The position numbers and the translations under genes are program-made. Positions 29,371 through 37,870 of a DNA stretch of 54,824 bases are shown in pieces. Below the pieces are notes generated by a model. The model had not been told where the DNA came from and did no database searches. It worked only from the letters and a program-made list of their open reading frames with translations. This DNA is from AC-32 sp035518635 (GTDB taxonomy: Bacteria > Actinomycetota > Thermoleophilia > Gaiellales > Gaiellaceae), in assembly GCA_035518635.1 (NCBI GenBank), contig DATIXI010000024.1:1-54824 (forward strand), written 5' to 3'. Within the stretch, counting starts at the first letter, position 1; every line of letters starts with the position of its first letter.

Positions 29371-30153
29371 CTAGCTCGGCGTCTCGGACAGCTCGTGCGA
29401 GAAGAAGTCGAGCGCGGTCTTCGTCTTCGTCTGCTGCTCGCCGGTGAGGTCGACCCCTTTCCCGGTGAGGTAGGCCTTGGCCTCGAGCGACACGTTGAAG
29501 GCCTCGGAGGGAGGGCACTTCGTCGAAAGCTCGAGGATGCGGGAGTTGTCCGGGTAGTTCCACAGCTCGGCCACGAGCTTCTGTGCGAAGTCCTTCGGCT
29601 TCCACTTCAGCTTCAGGACGAGAATCGGGCCGAGGAGCGTCAGGTCGTCGAGCGCGATCCCGTCCGGTGCGTGGGCCTCGTAAAACGCCCGCTGCTCCTT
29701 GGTGAAGAGCTTGCGCTGCGGCCGCTTGCCGAGCGTCACCTTCCTCACGTCGGTGGTGCCGAGCGTCGCCTTCATGGAGGCGGAGCACACGTAGCCGCCG
29801 GGCATCGCGTCGACCTCGACGCCGAGGTTCGGCGAGCTCCGTATCTCCTTCGGCAGCTCGTTCGGGACGACCGGCCGAAGCTTCACGACCGAGTCATCGC
29901 CCTTGCGCTGGACACGGCGGGCGCGGACGACGACACCCGCCGCGTTGAGCCTGAGGTCGGTTGTGTCGAAGAAGTAGACCATCCGGAGCTCGGAGTCGAG
30001 CGGGTCGATTCCGAGCGCCCTGACCGTCGAGCGCTGGGCGGAATCGGGGAGGGTCAGCTTGAGCTCGACGCTGTCGGCGTCGCCGATCAGCCCGAACATC
30101 TTCTCGAGCTCCTCGCCGATGAGCGGCTTCGGGGGTGCGGTTGCAGTGGCCAT
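29371..30153 (-). CDS. CYTH-like domain protein (divergent)
   Basis: A 260-residue protein with a tunnel-fold CYTH-like pattern: SVELKLTLP near residue 30, MVYFFDTTDLRLNAAGVVVRARR (about 58-80), DSVVKLRPV and then a longer C-terminal half with LGPILVLKLKWKP. CYTH enzymes bind triphosphates using an ExExK motif; here only ExK remains, so catalysis is uncertain. The C-terminal 60 residues lack a clear family. It lies 10 bp after the canonical CYTH gene, and the pair may have arisen by an old duplication or be linked by function. Confidence 0.65.
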   Translation of the reverse strand: MATATAPPKPLIGEELEKMFGLIGDADSVELKLTLPDSAQRSTVRALGIDPLDSELRMVYFFDTTDLRLNAAGVVVRARRVQRKGDDSVVKLRPVVPNELPKEIRSSPNLGVEVDAMPGGYVCSASMKATLGTTDVRKVTLGKRPQRKLFTKEQRAFYEAHAPDGIALDDLTLLGPILVLKLKWKPKDFAQKLVAELWNYPDNSRILELSTKCPPSEAFNVSLEAKAYLTGKGVDLTGEQQTKTKTALDFFSHELSETPS

Positions 30154-30163
30154 GGGCGCGATC

Positions 30164-30634
30164 CTACTCCCCTGCCGTGGGCAGGCCGCGCAGTGCCAGG
30201 CGCTCGTTCGAGTAGCGCTCGTCGTCGGTCAGCTCGCGCGCGAACCAGGGCGGCGGGTCGAATGCCTCGGCCGCGGCGGCGTCGGGGAACTCGACCTCGA
30301 CGGTGACGAGCCCGTCGAGCGGCGGGCGGTAGACGTCGATCTCCGCGGTGCCTCCCTCGACGGGGGTCGTGCTGCGCGTCTTCTCGAGTCGCCTGCCCTC
30401 GGTTAGGGGCCACAGCTCGTCGAAGGACTCCCGCGCGAGCGGCACCTCGACCTCCTCCCGCGCCACGCCGCGGCCGCGCTTGACGGTGATCAGATGCTTG
30501 TCCCCGCGCCGCCGCAGACGGACCTGGTCGTCGCCGACCGAGAGGTAGCCCTGGGCGATCTCCTCCTCGGTCTCGATCGGGAGGTCCGCCGGAAGGCGCT
30601 CCACGAGGAACTTCCGCTCGATCTCGACGCCCAT
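30164..30634 (-). CDS. CYTH domain protein (triphosphatase/adenylate cyclase class IV fold)
   Basis: A 156-residue CYTH protein. The ExExK signature is intact at the N-terminus (GVEIERKFLV, Glu4-Glu6-Lys8), followed by the alternating charged strands expected of the triphosphate tunnel (DDQVRLRRRGDKHLITVKRG, EVEVPLARE, AEIDVYRPP, VTVEVEFPD). Short bacterial CYTH proteins are most often inorganic triphosphatases or thiamine triphosphatase-like hydrolases. The ATG is 4 bp after the PaaK-like stop, inside the long cox-led run. Why it should be linked to a CoA ligase is not known; PPi or triphosphate removal is one possibility. Confidence 0.87.
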   Translation of the reverse strand: MGVEIERKFLVERLPADLPIETEEEIAQGYLSVGDDQVRLRRRGDKHLITVKRGRGVAREEVEVPLARESFDELWPLTEGRRLEKTRSTTPVEGGTAEIDVYRPPLDGLVTVEVEFPDAAAAEAFDPPPWFARELTDDERYSNERLALRGLPTAGE

Positions 30635-30638
30635 CCAG

Positions 30639-31922
30639 CTAGCGCTCCACGAGCTTCGACTTGTACTCGCTCCGCCCGAGGCTCCCCCACGGCACGAGCT
30701 CGACCTTCGTCTGCACCACCAGCACCGAGCGGAGCCTCTCGCGGATCGCCTCCGCGAGAACGTCGTCCTCGGCCCGGTCGGGGGCAAGCTCGACCGAGAC
30801 GGGCAGCGGCGGCTCCTGCTTCACGCCGGGCGACTGCGGCCTGACGAGGATATGGCCGCTCACCTGCGGCGCGAAGCCGGCGACCACCTCGCGCACGGCC
30901 GATGGGAAGACGTTGACGCCGCGGACGATCAGCATGTCGTCGGTCCGCCCGAGGCAGCGCACCCGCGGAGCCGTGCGGCCGCAGGCGCAGGGGCTCGTGT
31001 GCACCTGAACGTGATCACGCGTTCGGAAGCGCAGGAGCGGCGCGGCCCGGTGTCGGAGGTGGGTCAGCACGAGCTCGCCCTCGACGCCGTCCTCGAGCTC
31101 GAGCGCCTCCTCGGTCTCCGGGTCGATCAGCTCGGCGTGGACGAAGCCGCGCGCGCCGAGGTGCATCCCGTCCTGCTCCTCGCACTCGCCCCAGAGCGAG
31201 ACCCCGATGTCGCCGATCCCCATAGCCTCGGTCACCTTCGCACCCCAGCCGTCCTCGAGCCGAGCGCGGAAGACGGGCTCGCCGCCGCCCGGCTCGCCGG
31301 CCACGAGCACCCGCTCGACGGTCGACGCGGCGAGGTCGACGCCGCGCTCCGTCGCCCACTCGATCAGGTGGGCCGCGTACGAGGGCGTGAGCACGACGGC
31401 CTCCGGGCGAAGCAGCTCGACGGCCTTGACGAGGCGCTCGGTGTTGCCGACGCCGACCGGGATGTGGCAGAGGCCGATCCGCTCGAAAGATGCGAGCGCA
31501 GCACCGGCCACGAACGGCCCGGCCGTGTACGTCGAGACGATCCGCTGGCCCGGGACGACTCCCGAGGCCGCGTAGCTCCGTGCGGAGCCGGTCACCCAGT
31601 TGTCGAGGTCCCCGGCCGTGAGCGGCACGTAGCTCGGCGTGCCCGTGGTACCGCTCGTCGAGTAGATCCGGACGATCTCGTCGGCGCTCGCGCAGAGGTG
31701 CGCGCCGATCGGGCTCTCGTCGGTGCAGGTCGCGCGGAGCTCCGACTTGTCGGTGAGCGGCAGCTGCGCGATCTCCGCGAGGCCCCCTTCTGCGCCTGCG
31801 AGCTTCTCGCGGTAGAACGGGGAGCGCTCGAGCAGGCAGGCGAGCTGGGCGCGGTAGCTCTCGTCGTCGAGCGCGAGCTGCTCGTCCCAGGGGCGGGCCT
31901 CGACCTCGGGCTCGAGGATCAA
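30639..31922 (-). CDS. PaaK-like AMP-forming acyl/aryl-CoA ligase
   Basis: A 427-residue adenylate-forming enzyme of the phenylacetate-CoA ligase branch. The N-terminus reads ERSPFYREKLAGAEG, followed by the ATP-binding loop IYSTSGTTGTPSYVPLT and the later FRTRDHVQVH, with a Cys pair (CACGRTAPRV) and GRTDDMLIVRGVNVFP as in PaaK. The C-terminal domain ends LGRSEYKSKLVER with the catalytic Lys region. It activates a carboxylic acid (aromatic or other) to its CoA thioester. The start is TTG, overlapping the previous stop as TTGA; family members begin close to this point. The acid is unknown. Confidence 0.87.
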   Translation of the reverse strand: MILEPEVEARPWDEQLALDDESYRAQLACLLERSPFYREKLAGAEGGLAEIAQLPLTDKSELRATCTDESPIGAHLCASADEIVRIYSTSGTTGTPSYVPLTAGDLDNWVTGSARSYAASGVVPGQRIVSTYTAGPFVAGAALASFERIGLCHIPVGVGNTERLVKAVELLRPEAVVLTPSYAAHLIEWATERGVDLAASTVERVLVAGEPGGGEPVFRARLEDGWGAKVTEAMGIGDIGVSLWGECEEQDGMHLGARGFVHAELIDPETEEALELEDGVEGELVLTHLRHRAAPLLRFRTRDHVQVHTSPCACGRTAPRVRCLGRTDDMLIVRGVNVFPSAVREVVAGFAPQVSGHILVRPQSPGVKQEPPLPVSVELAPDRAEDDVLAEAIRERLRSVLVVQTKVELVPWGSLGRSEYKSKLVER

Positions 31923-32650
31923 GGCTCGTAGTCCACGGCGTCCTCGGCTGCGGCCGCGAGCAGGAAACCGATTGGCCGCTCCTGCTCCTCGGCCAGGTGG
32001 GCGAGCAGGCCTGCCGTTCGCGCGAGGATCGGGACCGCCTTGGCCATCGAGCGCGGGAAGCCGAGGTCGAGCAGAACCGCGGCGATCGGCATCGAGACGT
32101 TCATTGTCAGCGGCTTGCCCCAGGCCTCTGCGACCGCCTCCCGGAAAGCCCCGGCGCGCGCGACGTGGACTCCGCTCACGCCGTGCTCGTCGGCCAGCTC
32201 CAGGATCCGCTCGGCGCGCGGGTCGACCGGGCGGTGAACCGGGTGGCCGAAGCCGGGCACCTTTCCGCCCGCACTGCGAATCGAGGCGACGATCTCGGCC
32301 GGCTCCTCCTCGGAGCCGAGCAGCCGCGCGCACTCCTCGGAGGTCCCGAGCACGACCGGGCCCGAGCCGAGGATTCCCGCCGCGACCGCGCCCTGGAGCG
32401 AGCCCGGGTCGGCAGCGAGGGTCATCCGCGAGGCGATGTTCGTCGGCATCAGCCCGTGCTCGGCGATCGCGACGAGCAGCAGGTCGAGGAAGAAGCGCTG
32501 CTCCTCGGTCGGCTCCTCCCCGGTCAGCAACAGGTGGAAGTACTCCGTGAACGTCAGCCGGCCCATCAGGTCGCCGGTGAGGTCGCGGCCGCGAACCTCG
32601 ACGTGGTCGGGATACGCCTGGCTGATCCGGGTGATCGCGCGGTCGCTCAG
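31919..32650 (-). CDS. Citrate synthase-fold protein, citryl-CoA lyase-like (CTG start inferred)
   Basis: A 243-residue short citrate-synthase relative, well below the 370-430 residues of true citrate synthases. Conserved landmarks are DLTGDLMGRLTFTEYFHLLL, the first active-site His65 (AEHGLMPTN), PGFGHPVHR with His136, and PILARTAGLLAHLAEEQERP. Its size and these segments match proteins annotated as citryl-CoA lyase, which split or form citryl-CoA-like thioesters. No ATG/GTG/TTG fits the N-terminus; CTG 32650 overlaps the MetE-like stop as CTGA and puts SDRAITRI where homologues begin. The next GTG in frame would start at HVEV, about 16 residues in. Confidence 0.83.
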   Translation of the reverse strand: MSDRAITRISQAYPDHVEVRGRDLTGDLMGRLTFTEYFHLLLTGEEPTEEQRFFLDLLLVAIAEHGLMPTNIASRMTLAADPGSLQGAVAAGILGSGPVVLGTSEECARLLGSEEEPAEIVASIRSAGGKVPGFGHPVHRPVDPRAERILELADEHGVSGVHVARAGAFREAVAEAWGKPLTMNVSMPIAAVLLDLGFPRSMAKAVPILARTAGLLAHLAEEQERPIGFLLAAAAEDAVDYEP

Positions 32651-33678
32651 AGCCCGAGATCTTCGCGGACGAGCCTGGCCCCGGCAACCATCGCCTCGAG
32701 CTTGCGGAACGCGAGGTCGCGCGGGAGGTACTTCATCCCGCAGTCGGGCCCGACGACGAGCCGCTCGGGCGGGACGACCTCGAGCGCCGCGCGGATCCTG
32801 GCCGCGACCTCGTCGGCGGTCTCGGCCTGGTCCGAGCCGAGATCCAGCACGCCGAAGATGATCGTCTTGCTCGGCAGGCCCTTCAGCACCTCCGGGTCGA
32901 GCCCCGGCTGCGCCGCCTCGAGCGAGACCTGCTTCGCCGCGCACGCGTCGAGCTCGCGCAGGAACGGGTAGCCGGTCAGCCGGTCGTGGACGATCGCCGC
33001 GTAGCCGAAGCACGTATGCAGGACCGTGTCGCCGTCGATCCCGTCGAGCGCTCGATCGATCGCCTCGACGGCGTACTCGCGCGCGGGCTCCGGCCGTGCC
33101 TGCAGGTACGGCTCGTCGATCTGGACGATGTCGGCCCCGGCCGCCTTGAGGTCGCGCAGCTCCTCGTTGACGGCCTCCGCGTAGGCGAGCGCGAGGCTCC
33201 GGTCGTCGTCGTAGTGGTCGTTCTGGGCCTGTTGGGTCATCGTGAACGGCCCGGGGACGGTGATCTTGATCCGGCGCTCGGTGAGCGAGCGCAGGAACTC
33301 GACGTCCCGCACCTCGACTGGCCCCTTGCGGCGGATCGGGCCGACCACCCGCGGGACCGGGTTCTCGTGGCCGGTTCGGTCGAGCGCGACCCCGGGCTCG
33401 TCCAGGTCGACGCCGTCGAGCGCGGTCGCGAAGCGGTTCGAGTAGCTCTCGCGGCGCATCTCGCCGTCCGTGATCACGTCGACGCCCGCACGCTCCATGT
33501 CCGCGACGGCGAGCCGGGTCGCGTCGTCCTGCGCCTCGTCGAGCTGGGCCTCGGGCACGCGCCAGAGCTCACGCGCGCGCACGCGAGGCGGCAGCCGGTC
33601 GGAGAGCCGCTCGCGGTCGATCAGCCAGTCGGGCTGCGGGTAGCTCCCGACGACGGTGGTGAGAAGCGCTTCCGTCAG
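32647..33678 (-). CDS. MetE-like (cobalamin-independent methionine synthase C-terminal) zinc protein (CTG start inferred)
   Basis: A 343-residue single-barrel protein matching the catalytic half of MetE. The N-terminus LLTTVVGSYPQPDWL carries the conserved GSYP loop. Zinc ligands are seen as His221/Cys223 (VLHTCFGY) and Cys313 (VGPDCGMKYLPRDLAF). IDEPYLQ is also typical. Such proteins move a methyl or alkyl group to a thiol; relatives include archaeal-type methionine synthase and epoxyalkane:CoM transferase. The first GTG (33582) would delete the GSYP region, so CTG 33678, in a CTGA overlap with the form II coxM stop, is preferred. Its place in a cox-led operon argues against simple methionine synthesis. 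Confidence 0.83.
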   Translation of the reverse strand: MTEALLTTVVGSYPQPDWLIDRERLSDRLPPRVRARELWRVPEAQLDEAQDDATRLAVADMERAGVDVITDGEMRRESYSNRFATALDGVDLDEPGVALDRTGHENPVPRVVGPIRRKGPVEVRDVEFLRSLTERRIKITVPGPFTMTQQAQNDHYDDDRSLALAYAEAVNEELRDLKAAGADIVQIDEPYLQARPEPAREYAVEAIDRALDGIDGDTVLHTCFGYAAIVHDRLTGYPFLRELDACAAKQVSLEAAQPGLDPEVLKGLPSKTIIFGVLDLGSDQAETADEVAARIRAALEVVPPERLVVGPDCGMKYLPRDLAFRKLEAMVAGARLVREDLGL

Positions 33679-34487
33679 TTGAGCGCCTGCTCCAGCGCCC
33701 GTCGCGTGAGGACGCGCGCGAGGTGCTGGCGGAACTCCGCGCTCGCCGCCGTGTCGCTCGGCGGGCTCGTGCCCTCGGCGGCCTTCTCCGCCGCATCGGC
33801 TACGTTCGCCCCCGAGGCGAGCGCGGCCTCGACTGCCTCCGCCCGAACGGGCGTCTGGCCCATGTTCGTCAGCGCGACGTGGGCGGAGCCGTTCGAGCGG
33901 GCGACGGCCACGCCGACGGTCGCCCAGTCCTGCGAGCGGCGGTGAAACTTGACGTAGACGCCCTCGGCCTTGGGTACGCGGATCTCCGTCAGGACCTCCT
34001 CTGCATCGAGCGTGGTCTCGAGGAAGCCGGTGAAGAAGTCGCCGGCCGCGATCGTCCGCTCGCCCTTCGGCCCGCGCGCGACGAGCTCCGCCTCGAGTGC
34101 GACGAGCACAGCAGGCATGTCGGCCGCCGGGTCGCCGTGGGCGACCGAGCCGCCGATCGTGCCGACGTGCCGGACCTGCGGGTCGCCGATCCCGGCGGCG
34201 GTCGCCGCCACGAGCGGGTTCGCCTTGGCGAGCAGCTTGTCGTTGGCCACGTCGTGGTGGCGCGTGAGCGCGCCGATCGCGATCCGGTCGCCGTCCTCGC
34301 GCACGTAGCTGAGGTCGGAGAGGCGGCCGATGTCGACGAGGAGCTTCGGCTGGGCAAAGCGGAGCTTCATCAGCGGCAGGAGAGAGTGGCCCCCGGCGAG
34401 CAGCTTCGCGCCGTCGGTCGAGCCGAGCAGCTCGACCGCCTGGTCGACGGACCCGGCAACCTCGTAGTCGAACTTGGCGGGGATCAT
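33675..34487 (-). CDS. FAD-binding medium subunit of form II CoxL-type molybdenum hydroxylase
   Basis: A 270-residue FAD subunit of the xanthine oxidase/CO dehydrogenase family (medium chain, CoxM-type). Both FAD-binding motifs are present: AGGHSLLPLMKLR at 31-43 and TIGGSVAHGDPAAD at 110-123. It passes electrons from the Fe-S subunit to the acceptor. It is slightly shorter (270) than the form I homologue upstream (288). The start overlaps the form II coxL stop (ATGA). Order within this block is small-large-medium, unlike the medium-small-large order of the form I block. Confidence 0.92.
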   Translation of the reverse strand: MIPAKFDYEVAGSVDQAVELLGSTDGAKLLAGGHSLLPLMKLRFAQPKLLVDIGRLSDLSYVREDGDRIAIGALTRHHDVANDKLLAKANPLVAATAAGIGDPQVRHVGTIGGSVAHGDPAADMPAVLVALEAELVARGPKGERTIAAGDFFTGFLETTLDAEEVLTEIRVPKAEGVYVKFHRRSQDWATVGVAVARSNGSAHVALTNMGQTPVRAEAVEAALASGANVADAAEKAAEGTSPPSDTAASAEFRQHLARVLTRRALEQALN

Positions 34488-36841
34488 GACCGTGCCTCCT
34501 CGATCGCCCGCCAGACTCGTTCGGGAGTGGCGGGCATGGCGATGTCGGTGACGCCGAGCGGACCGAGCGCGTCGAGCACCGCGTTGATCACGGCCGGTGT
34601 CGAGGCGATCGTGCCTGTCTCGCCGACACCCTTGGCGCCGAGCGGGTGATTGGGGCTCTCGGTGGTCGTGCGGTCGACCTCGAAGTCGGGCAGCTCCGCG
34701 GCCGACGGCATGAGGTAGTTGACGAGCGAGCCCGTCAGGAGGTTGCCGCTGTCGTCATAGACGGCCTCCTCCCAGAGCGCCTGGGCGACCCCCTGGGCGA
34801 TACCGCCCTGGACCTGCCCGTCCACGATCTGGGGGTTGATAACGGTGCCGACGTCGTCGACCGCGACGTAGCGGACGAGGTCTGCGGCGCCGGTCTCCGT
34901 GTCCACCTCGACCACGGCGATGTGCGTGCCGGCGGGCCAGCTGAAGTTGGACGGGTCGTAGACCGCCGTCTCCTCGAGCGTTGGCTCGAGCCCGTCCGGC
35001 AAGTCGTGCGCGTGCCAGGCCGCGAACGCCGACTCTTTCACCGTCATCGTGCGATCGGTGCCCCTCACCCGGAAGGTCCCGCCGTCGTACTCGAGGTCGT
35101 CCTCGGCCACCTCGAGCGAGTGCGCGGCGATCTTCTTCGACTTGGCGACGATCTTGTCGGACGCGTTGCAGAGCGCGGCCATCCCGATCGCGAGGCTGCG
35201 ACTGCCGTACGTGTCCATCCCGAGCGGGACGATCGACGTGTCGCCGTGCAGCACCTCGACGTCGTCGTAGTCGACGCCGAGCCGGTCGGCCACGACCTGC
35301 GCGAACGTCGTGTCGTGGCTCTGGCCGTGCGGCGTCGTCCCGGTCAGGACCTGCACCGTCCCGGTCGGCAGGCAGCGGATCGTCGCCGCCTCCCAGCCGC
35401 CGGCCGCGTACTTCAGCACGCCGAGGATGCGCGACGGGGCGAGCCCGCACATCTCGACGTACGTCGAGAAGCCCACGCCGAGCTGCTTCGCGTCGCCGCG
35501 CTCGCGTCGCTCCGCCTGCTCCCGACGGACGGCGTCGTAGTCGAGGATCTCGAGCGCGCGGTCGAGCGCCGCGTTGTAGTCGCCCGAGTCGATCTCGAGC
35601 CCGGACGCGATCGTGTTCGGGAACTCCGTGATGAAGTTCTTCCTGCGCAGCTCGACCGGGTCCATCTCCAGCTTGCGCGCGAGCGCGTCGACGGCCCGCT
35701 CGATCGCGTACGTCGCCTCGGGGCGACCGGCGCCGCGATACGCGTCCGTGGGCGTCTGGTTCGTGAACACGCCCGAGCACTCGAACTCGTAGCCCTTGAT
35801 GTCGTAGGCGCCCCCGTAGACCCAGGCGCCGAGCAGCGGCGTGCCCGGCGTGATGATCATCAGGTACGCGCCCATCGAGACCGTCAGCCGCACGCGGACG
35901 GCCGTGATCTTCCCCTCCTTGGTCGCGGCCAACGAGATCTCCTGGATCATGTCGCGCCCGTGGTGCGTCGCGAGCGCGTTCTCGGAGCGCTCCTCGATCC
36001 ACTTCACAGGGAGCCCGAGCTTCGCGGCGAGCGCGATTCCGAGCGCCTCCTCCGGGTAGACCTGGAGCTTCGAGCCGAAGCCCCCTCCGACGTCGGGCGC
36101 GACGACGCGCAGCTTCGACTCCGGCACCCCGGTCGCGAGCGCGAGCGTCACGCGCGCGATGTGCGGGATCTGCGTCGACGAGTAGAGCGTGATCTCGCCC
36201 GTGGCGGTGACCGGCTGTGCGAGCACTCCGCGCGGCTCCATCGGGTTCGGGATCAGCCGCTGCTGGCGGTAGCGCTCCTCGACGGTCACGTCCGCCCCCT
36301 TGAAGAGCTCGTCCACGTCCTCGCCGCCCTTGAGCGGCCACGTGTAGCAGCGGTTGGTGCCGAACTCCTCGTGCACGAGCGGCGCGCCGTCCGCGAGCGC
36401 TGCCTCGATGTCCACGACCGCAGGGAGCGGCTCGTAGTCGACCTCGACCAGCTCGGCCGCGTCCTTCGCGAGCGCGCGGGTCTCGGCGACGACCACGGCG
36501 ACCGCGTCGCCGACGTAGCGCGCCTCGGTCGTCGCGACCGGCAGGTGCGGCGGGTTGTTGATGTCGTCCGTCACCGGCCAGGCCATCGGCAGCGGGCCGG
36601 CCCAGCCGTCCTCGAGGTCGGCGCCGGAGAACGCCGCGACGACGCCCTCGGCGGCCTTCGCCTTCGAGAGGTCGACGTTCTTGATCCTCGCGCGCGCGTG
36701 CGGGCTCCGGACGAGTGCCATCCAGTGCATGCCCGGAAGCGTCAGGTTGTCGACGTAGCTCCCCTGCCCCTGCAGGAGGCGCGCGTCCTCCTTGCGCGGC
36801 GCGGAGGCGCCGATCCCGGTCTCGTGCTCGGTCACAGCCAT
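34484..36841 (-). CDS. Form II CoxL-type molybdopterin large subunit (AYRGAGR)
   Basis: A 785-residue catalytic subunit of the xanthine oxidase family. The active-site loop is AYRGAGR at 367-373, the signature of form II CoxL proteins, which lack the copper-binding Cys. GVGE with Glu741 supplies the catalytic base near molybdenum. DVGGGFGSK (251-258) contacts the pyranopterin. Form II enzymes are often labelled CO dehydrogenases but most are thought to hydroxylate other substrates, probably N-heterocyclic, aromatic or aldehyde compounds. It starts 10 bp after its small subunit, with a GAGGAGG ribosome site. The neighbouring CoA ligase may act on its product. Confidence 0.95.
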   Translation of the reverse strand: MAVTEHETGIGASAPRKEDARLLQGQGSYVDNLTLPGMHWMALVRSPHARARIKNVDLSKAKAAEGVVAAFSGADLEDGWAGPLPMAWPVTDDINNPPHLPVATTEARYVGDAVAVVVAETRALAKDAAELVEVDYEPLPAVVDIEAALADGAPLVHEEFGTNRCYTWPLKGGEDVDELFKGADVTVEERYRQQRLIPNPMEPRGVLAQPVTATGEITLYSSTQIPHIARVTLALATGVPESKLRVVAPDVGGGFGSKLQVYPEEALGIALAAKLGLPVKWIEERSENALATHHGRDMIQEISLAATKEGKITAVRVRLTVSMGAYLMIITPGTPLLGAWVYGGAYDIKGYEFECSGVFTNQTPTDAYRGAGRPEATYAIERAVDALARKLEMDPVELRRKNFITEFPNTIASGLEIDSGDYNAALDRALEILDYDAVRREQAERRERGDAKQLGVGFSTYVEMCGLAPSRILGVLKYAAGGWEAATIRCLPTGTVQVLTGTTPHGQSHDTTFAQVVADRLGVDYDDVEVLHGDTSIVPLGMDTYGSRSLAIGMAALCNASDKIVAKSKKIAAHSLEVAEDDLEYDGGTFRVRGTDRTMTVKESAFAAWHAHDLPDGLEPTLEETAVYDPSNFSWPAGTHIAVVEVDTETGAADLVRYVAVDDVGTVINPQIVDGQVQGGIAQGVAQALWEEAVYDDSGNLLTGSLVNYLMPSAAELPDFEVDRTTTESPNHPLGAKGVGETGTIASTPAVINAVLDALGPLGVTDIAMPATPERVWRAIEEARS

Positions 36842-36851
36842 CTCGGCCTCC

Positions 36852-37310
36852 TCAGACGGCGGCCGCGTGCCGGACGGCCTTGACGATGTTGACGTAGCCG
36901 GTGCAGCGGCAGAGATTGCCCTCGAGCGCTTCCCGGATCTCGCTCTCGCTCGGATTCGCGTTCTCGCCGAGCAGGCTGACCGCGGCCATGACCATTCCTG
37001 GCGTGCAGTAGCCGCACTGGAGCCCGTGCTGCTCGTGGAACGCCTGCTGCACGGGATGCAGGTGCCCGTTCTCGGCGAGGCCCTCGATCGTCGTCACCTC
37101 ACGGCCGTCGGCCTGGACGGCGAGCAGCGTGCACGACTTGACCGACTCGCCGTCGAGCAGCACGGTGCACGCGCCGCAGGAGGTGGTGTCGCACGCGACG
37201 TTCGTCCCGGTGAGGCCCAGCCGCTCGCGGAGGACGTAGACGAGCAGCTCTCGCGGCTCGACCTCCAGCTCGCGGCGGTCGCCGTTGACCGTGATCGCGA
37301 TCTCTCTCAT
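36852..37310 (-). CDS. [2Fe-2S] small subunit of form II molybdenum hydroxylase
   Basis: A 152-residue iron-sulphur subunit. The plant-type ferredoxin cluster is bound by Cys40, Cys45, Cys48 and Cys60 (CDTTSCGACTV). The second, C-terminal helical cluster uses Cys99, Cys102, Cys134 and Cys136 (QCGYCTPGM, CRCTGY). It relays electrons from the molybdenum centre to FAD. Its ATG overlaps the coxG stop by one base (TGATG). Compared with the form I small subunit it lacks a 15-residue N-terminal extension. Confidence 0.95.
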   Translation of the reverse strand: MREIAITVNGDRRELEVEPRELLVYVLRERLGLTGTNVACDTTSCGACTVLLDGESVKSCTLLAVQADGREVTTIEGLAENGHLHPVQQAFHEQHGLQCGYCTPGMVMAAVSLLGENANPSESEIREALEGNLCRCTGYVNIVKAVRHAAAV

Positions 37311-37870
37311 CAGTTCCTCCTGTGGAAGATGCCGGTGATCTGGCGCCAGATCGCGCCCAGCCCGAGCCGCAGGCCTCCGACCGGCTTCGCCTGCGCGGCC
37401 ACGGCCGCCTCGGCCTCGTCGGGGGTCGCGACCAGCTGGGCCTTCAGGCAGTCGGCGAAGCTCTTGACCATCTGCTGCGAGACGTCCTCGACGATCCCGC
37501 GTCCGTACTGCGCCACCGCTCCCGTCAGCATCAGGTCGGTGGCCACGTCGACGCGCGTGCCGCCGTCGAGCGCGGCGAGCGAGGACTCGATCGTCGCCTG
37601 GGCCGCGCCGCGGCCGCGGGCCTCTCGCGCCTTGGCGGAGAGCTTCGCCCTGCGCGCGGCCTCGTCGGCCTCCTCGCGCTTGACGTCGGTGTCGAACGTG
37701 AGCGAGATCGGCCCGAGCTTCACGTTCATCTTGGCCTTCCAGTTCGAGTCGTCGACCGTCTCCGTCAGCGTCGCGCCCGGCATGCACGGGATCACGCGCG
37801 GGACGTCCATCAGCAGGTCCCACGCCTTCTCGGGCGCAACGGGAACCTCGAACGAGCTCTCGATCTTCAG
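37310..37870 (-). CDS. coxG: CoxG family SRPBCC protein (CTG start inferred)
   Basis: A 186-residue CoxG protein with the SRPBCC helix-grip fold: LKIESSFEVPVAPEKAWDLLMDVPRVIPCMPGA opens it (given here by its key points Lys2, the PRVIPCMPG loop and the following strands). The C-terminal tail KPVGGLRLGLGAIWRQI is hydrophobic or amphipathic and could touch the membrane. CoxG is linked to membrane recruitment of CO dehydrogenase, and recent mycobacterial work implicates it in quinone delivery. No ATG/GTG/TTG is available at the N-terminus; CTG 37870 overlaps the XdhC stop as CTGA and matches the family start exactly. Confidence 0.9.
   Translation of the reverse strand: MKIESSFEVPVAPEKAWDLLMDVPRVIPCMPGATLTETVDDSNWKAKMNVKLGPISLTFDTDVKREEADEAARRAKLSAKAREARGRGAAQATIESSLAALDGGTRVDVATDLMLTGAVAQYGRGIVEDVSQQMVKSFADCLKAQLVATPDEAEAAVAAQAKPVGGLRLGLGAIWRQITGIFHRRN

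Noticed and set aside
34646..36883. Long plus-strand frame opposite the form II coxL gene (a similar one lies opposite form I coxL at 39800-42115)
   Set aside because: Translations are rich in Arg, Val, Asp and His with no domain pattern; the minus-strand products are unmistakable molybdenum enzymes.
34484..37310. Form II block as a second CO dehydrogenase
   Set aside because: The loop is AYRGAGR, without the copper-ligating cysteine; CO oxidation by this form is not supported from sequence.
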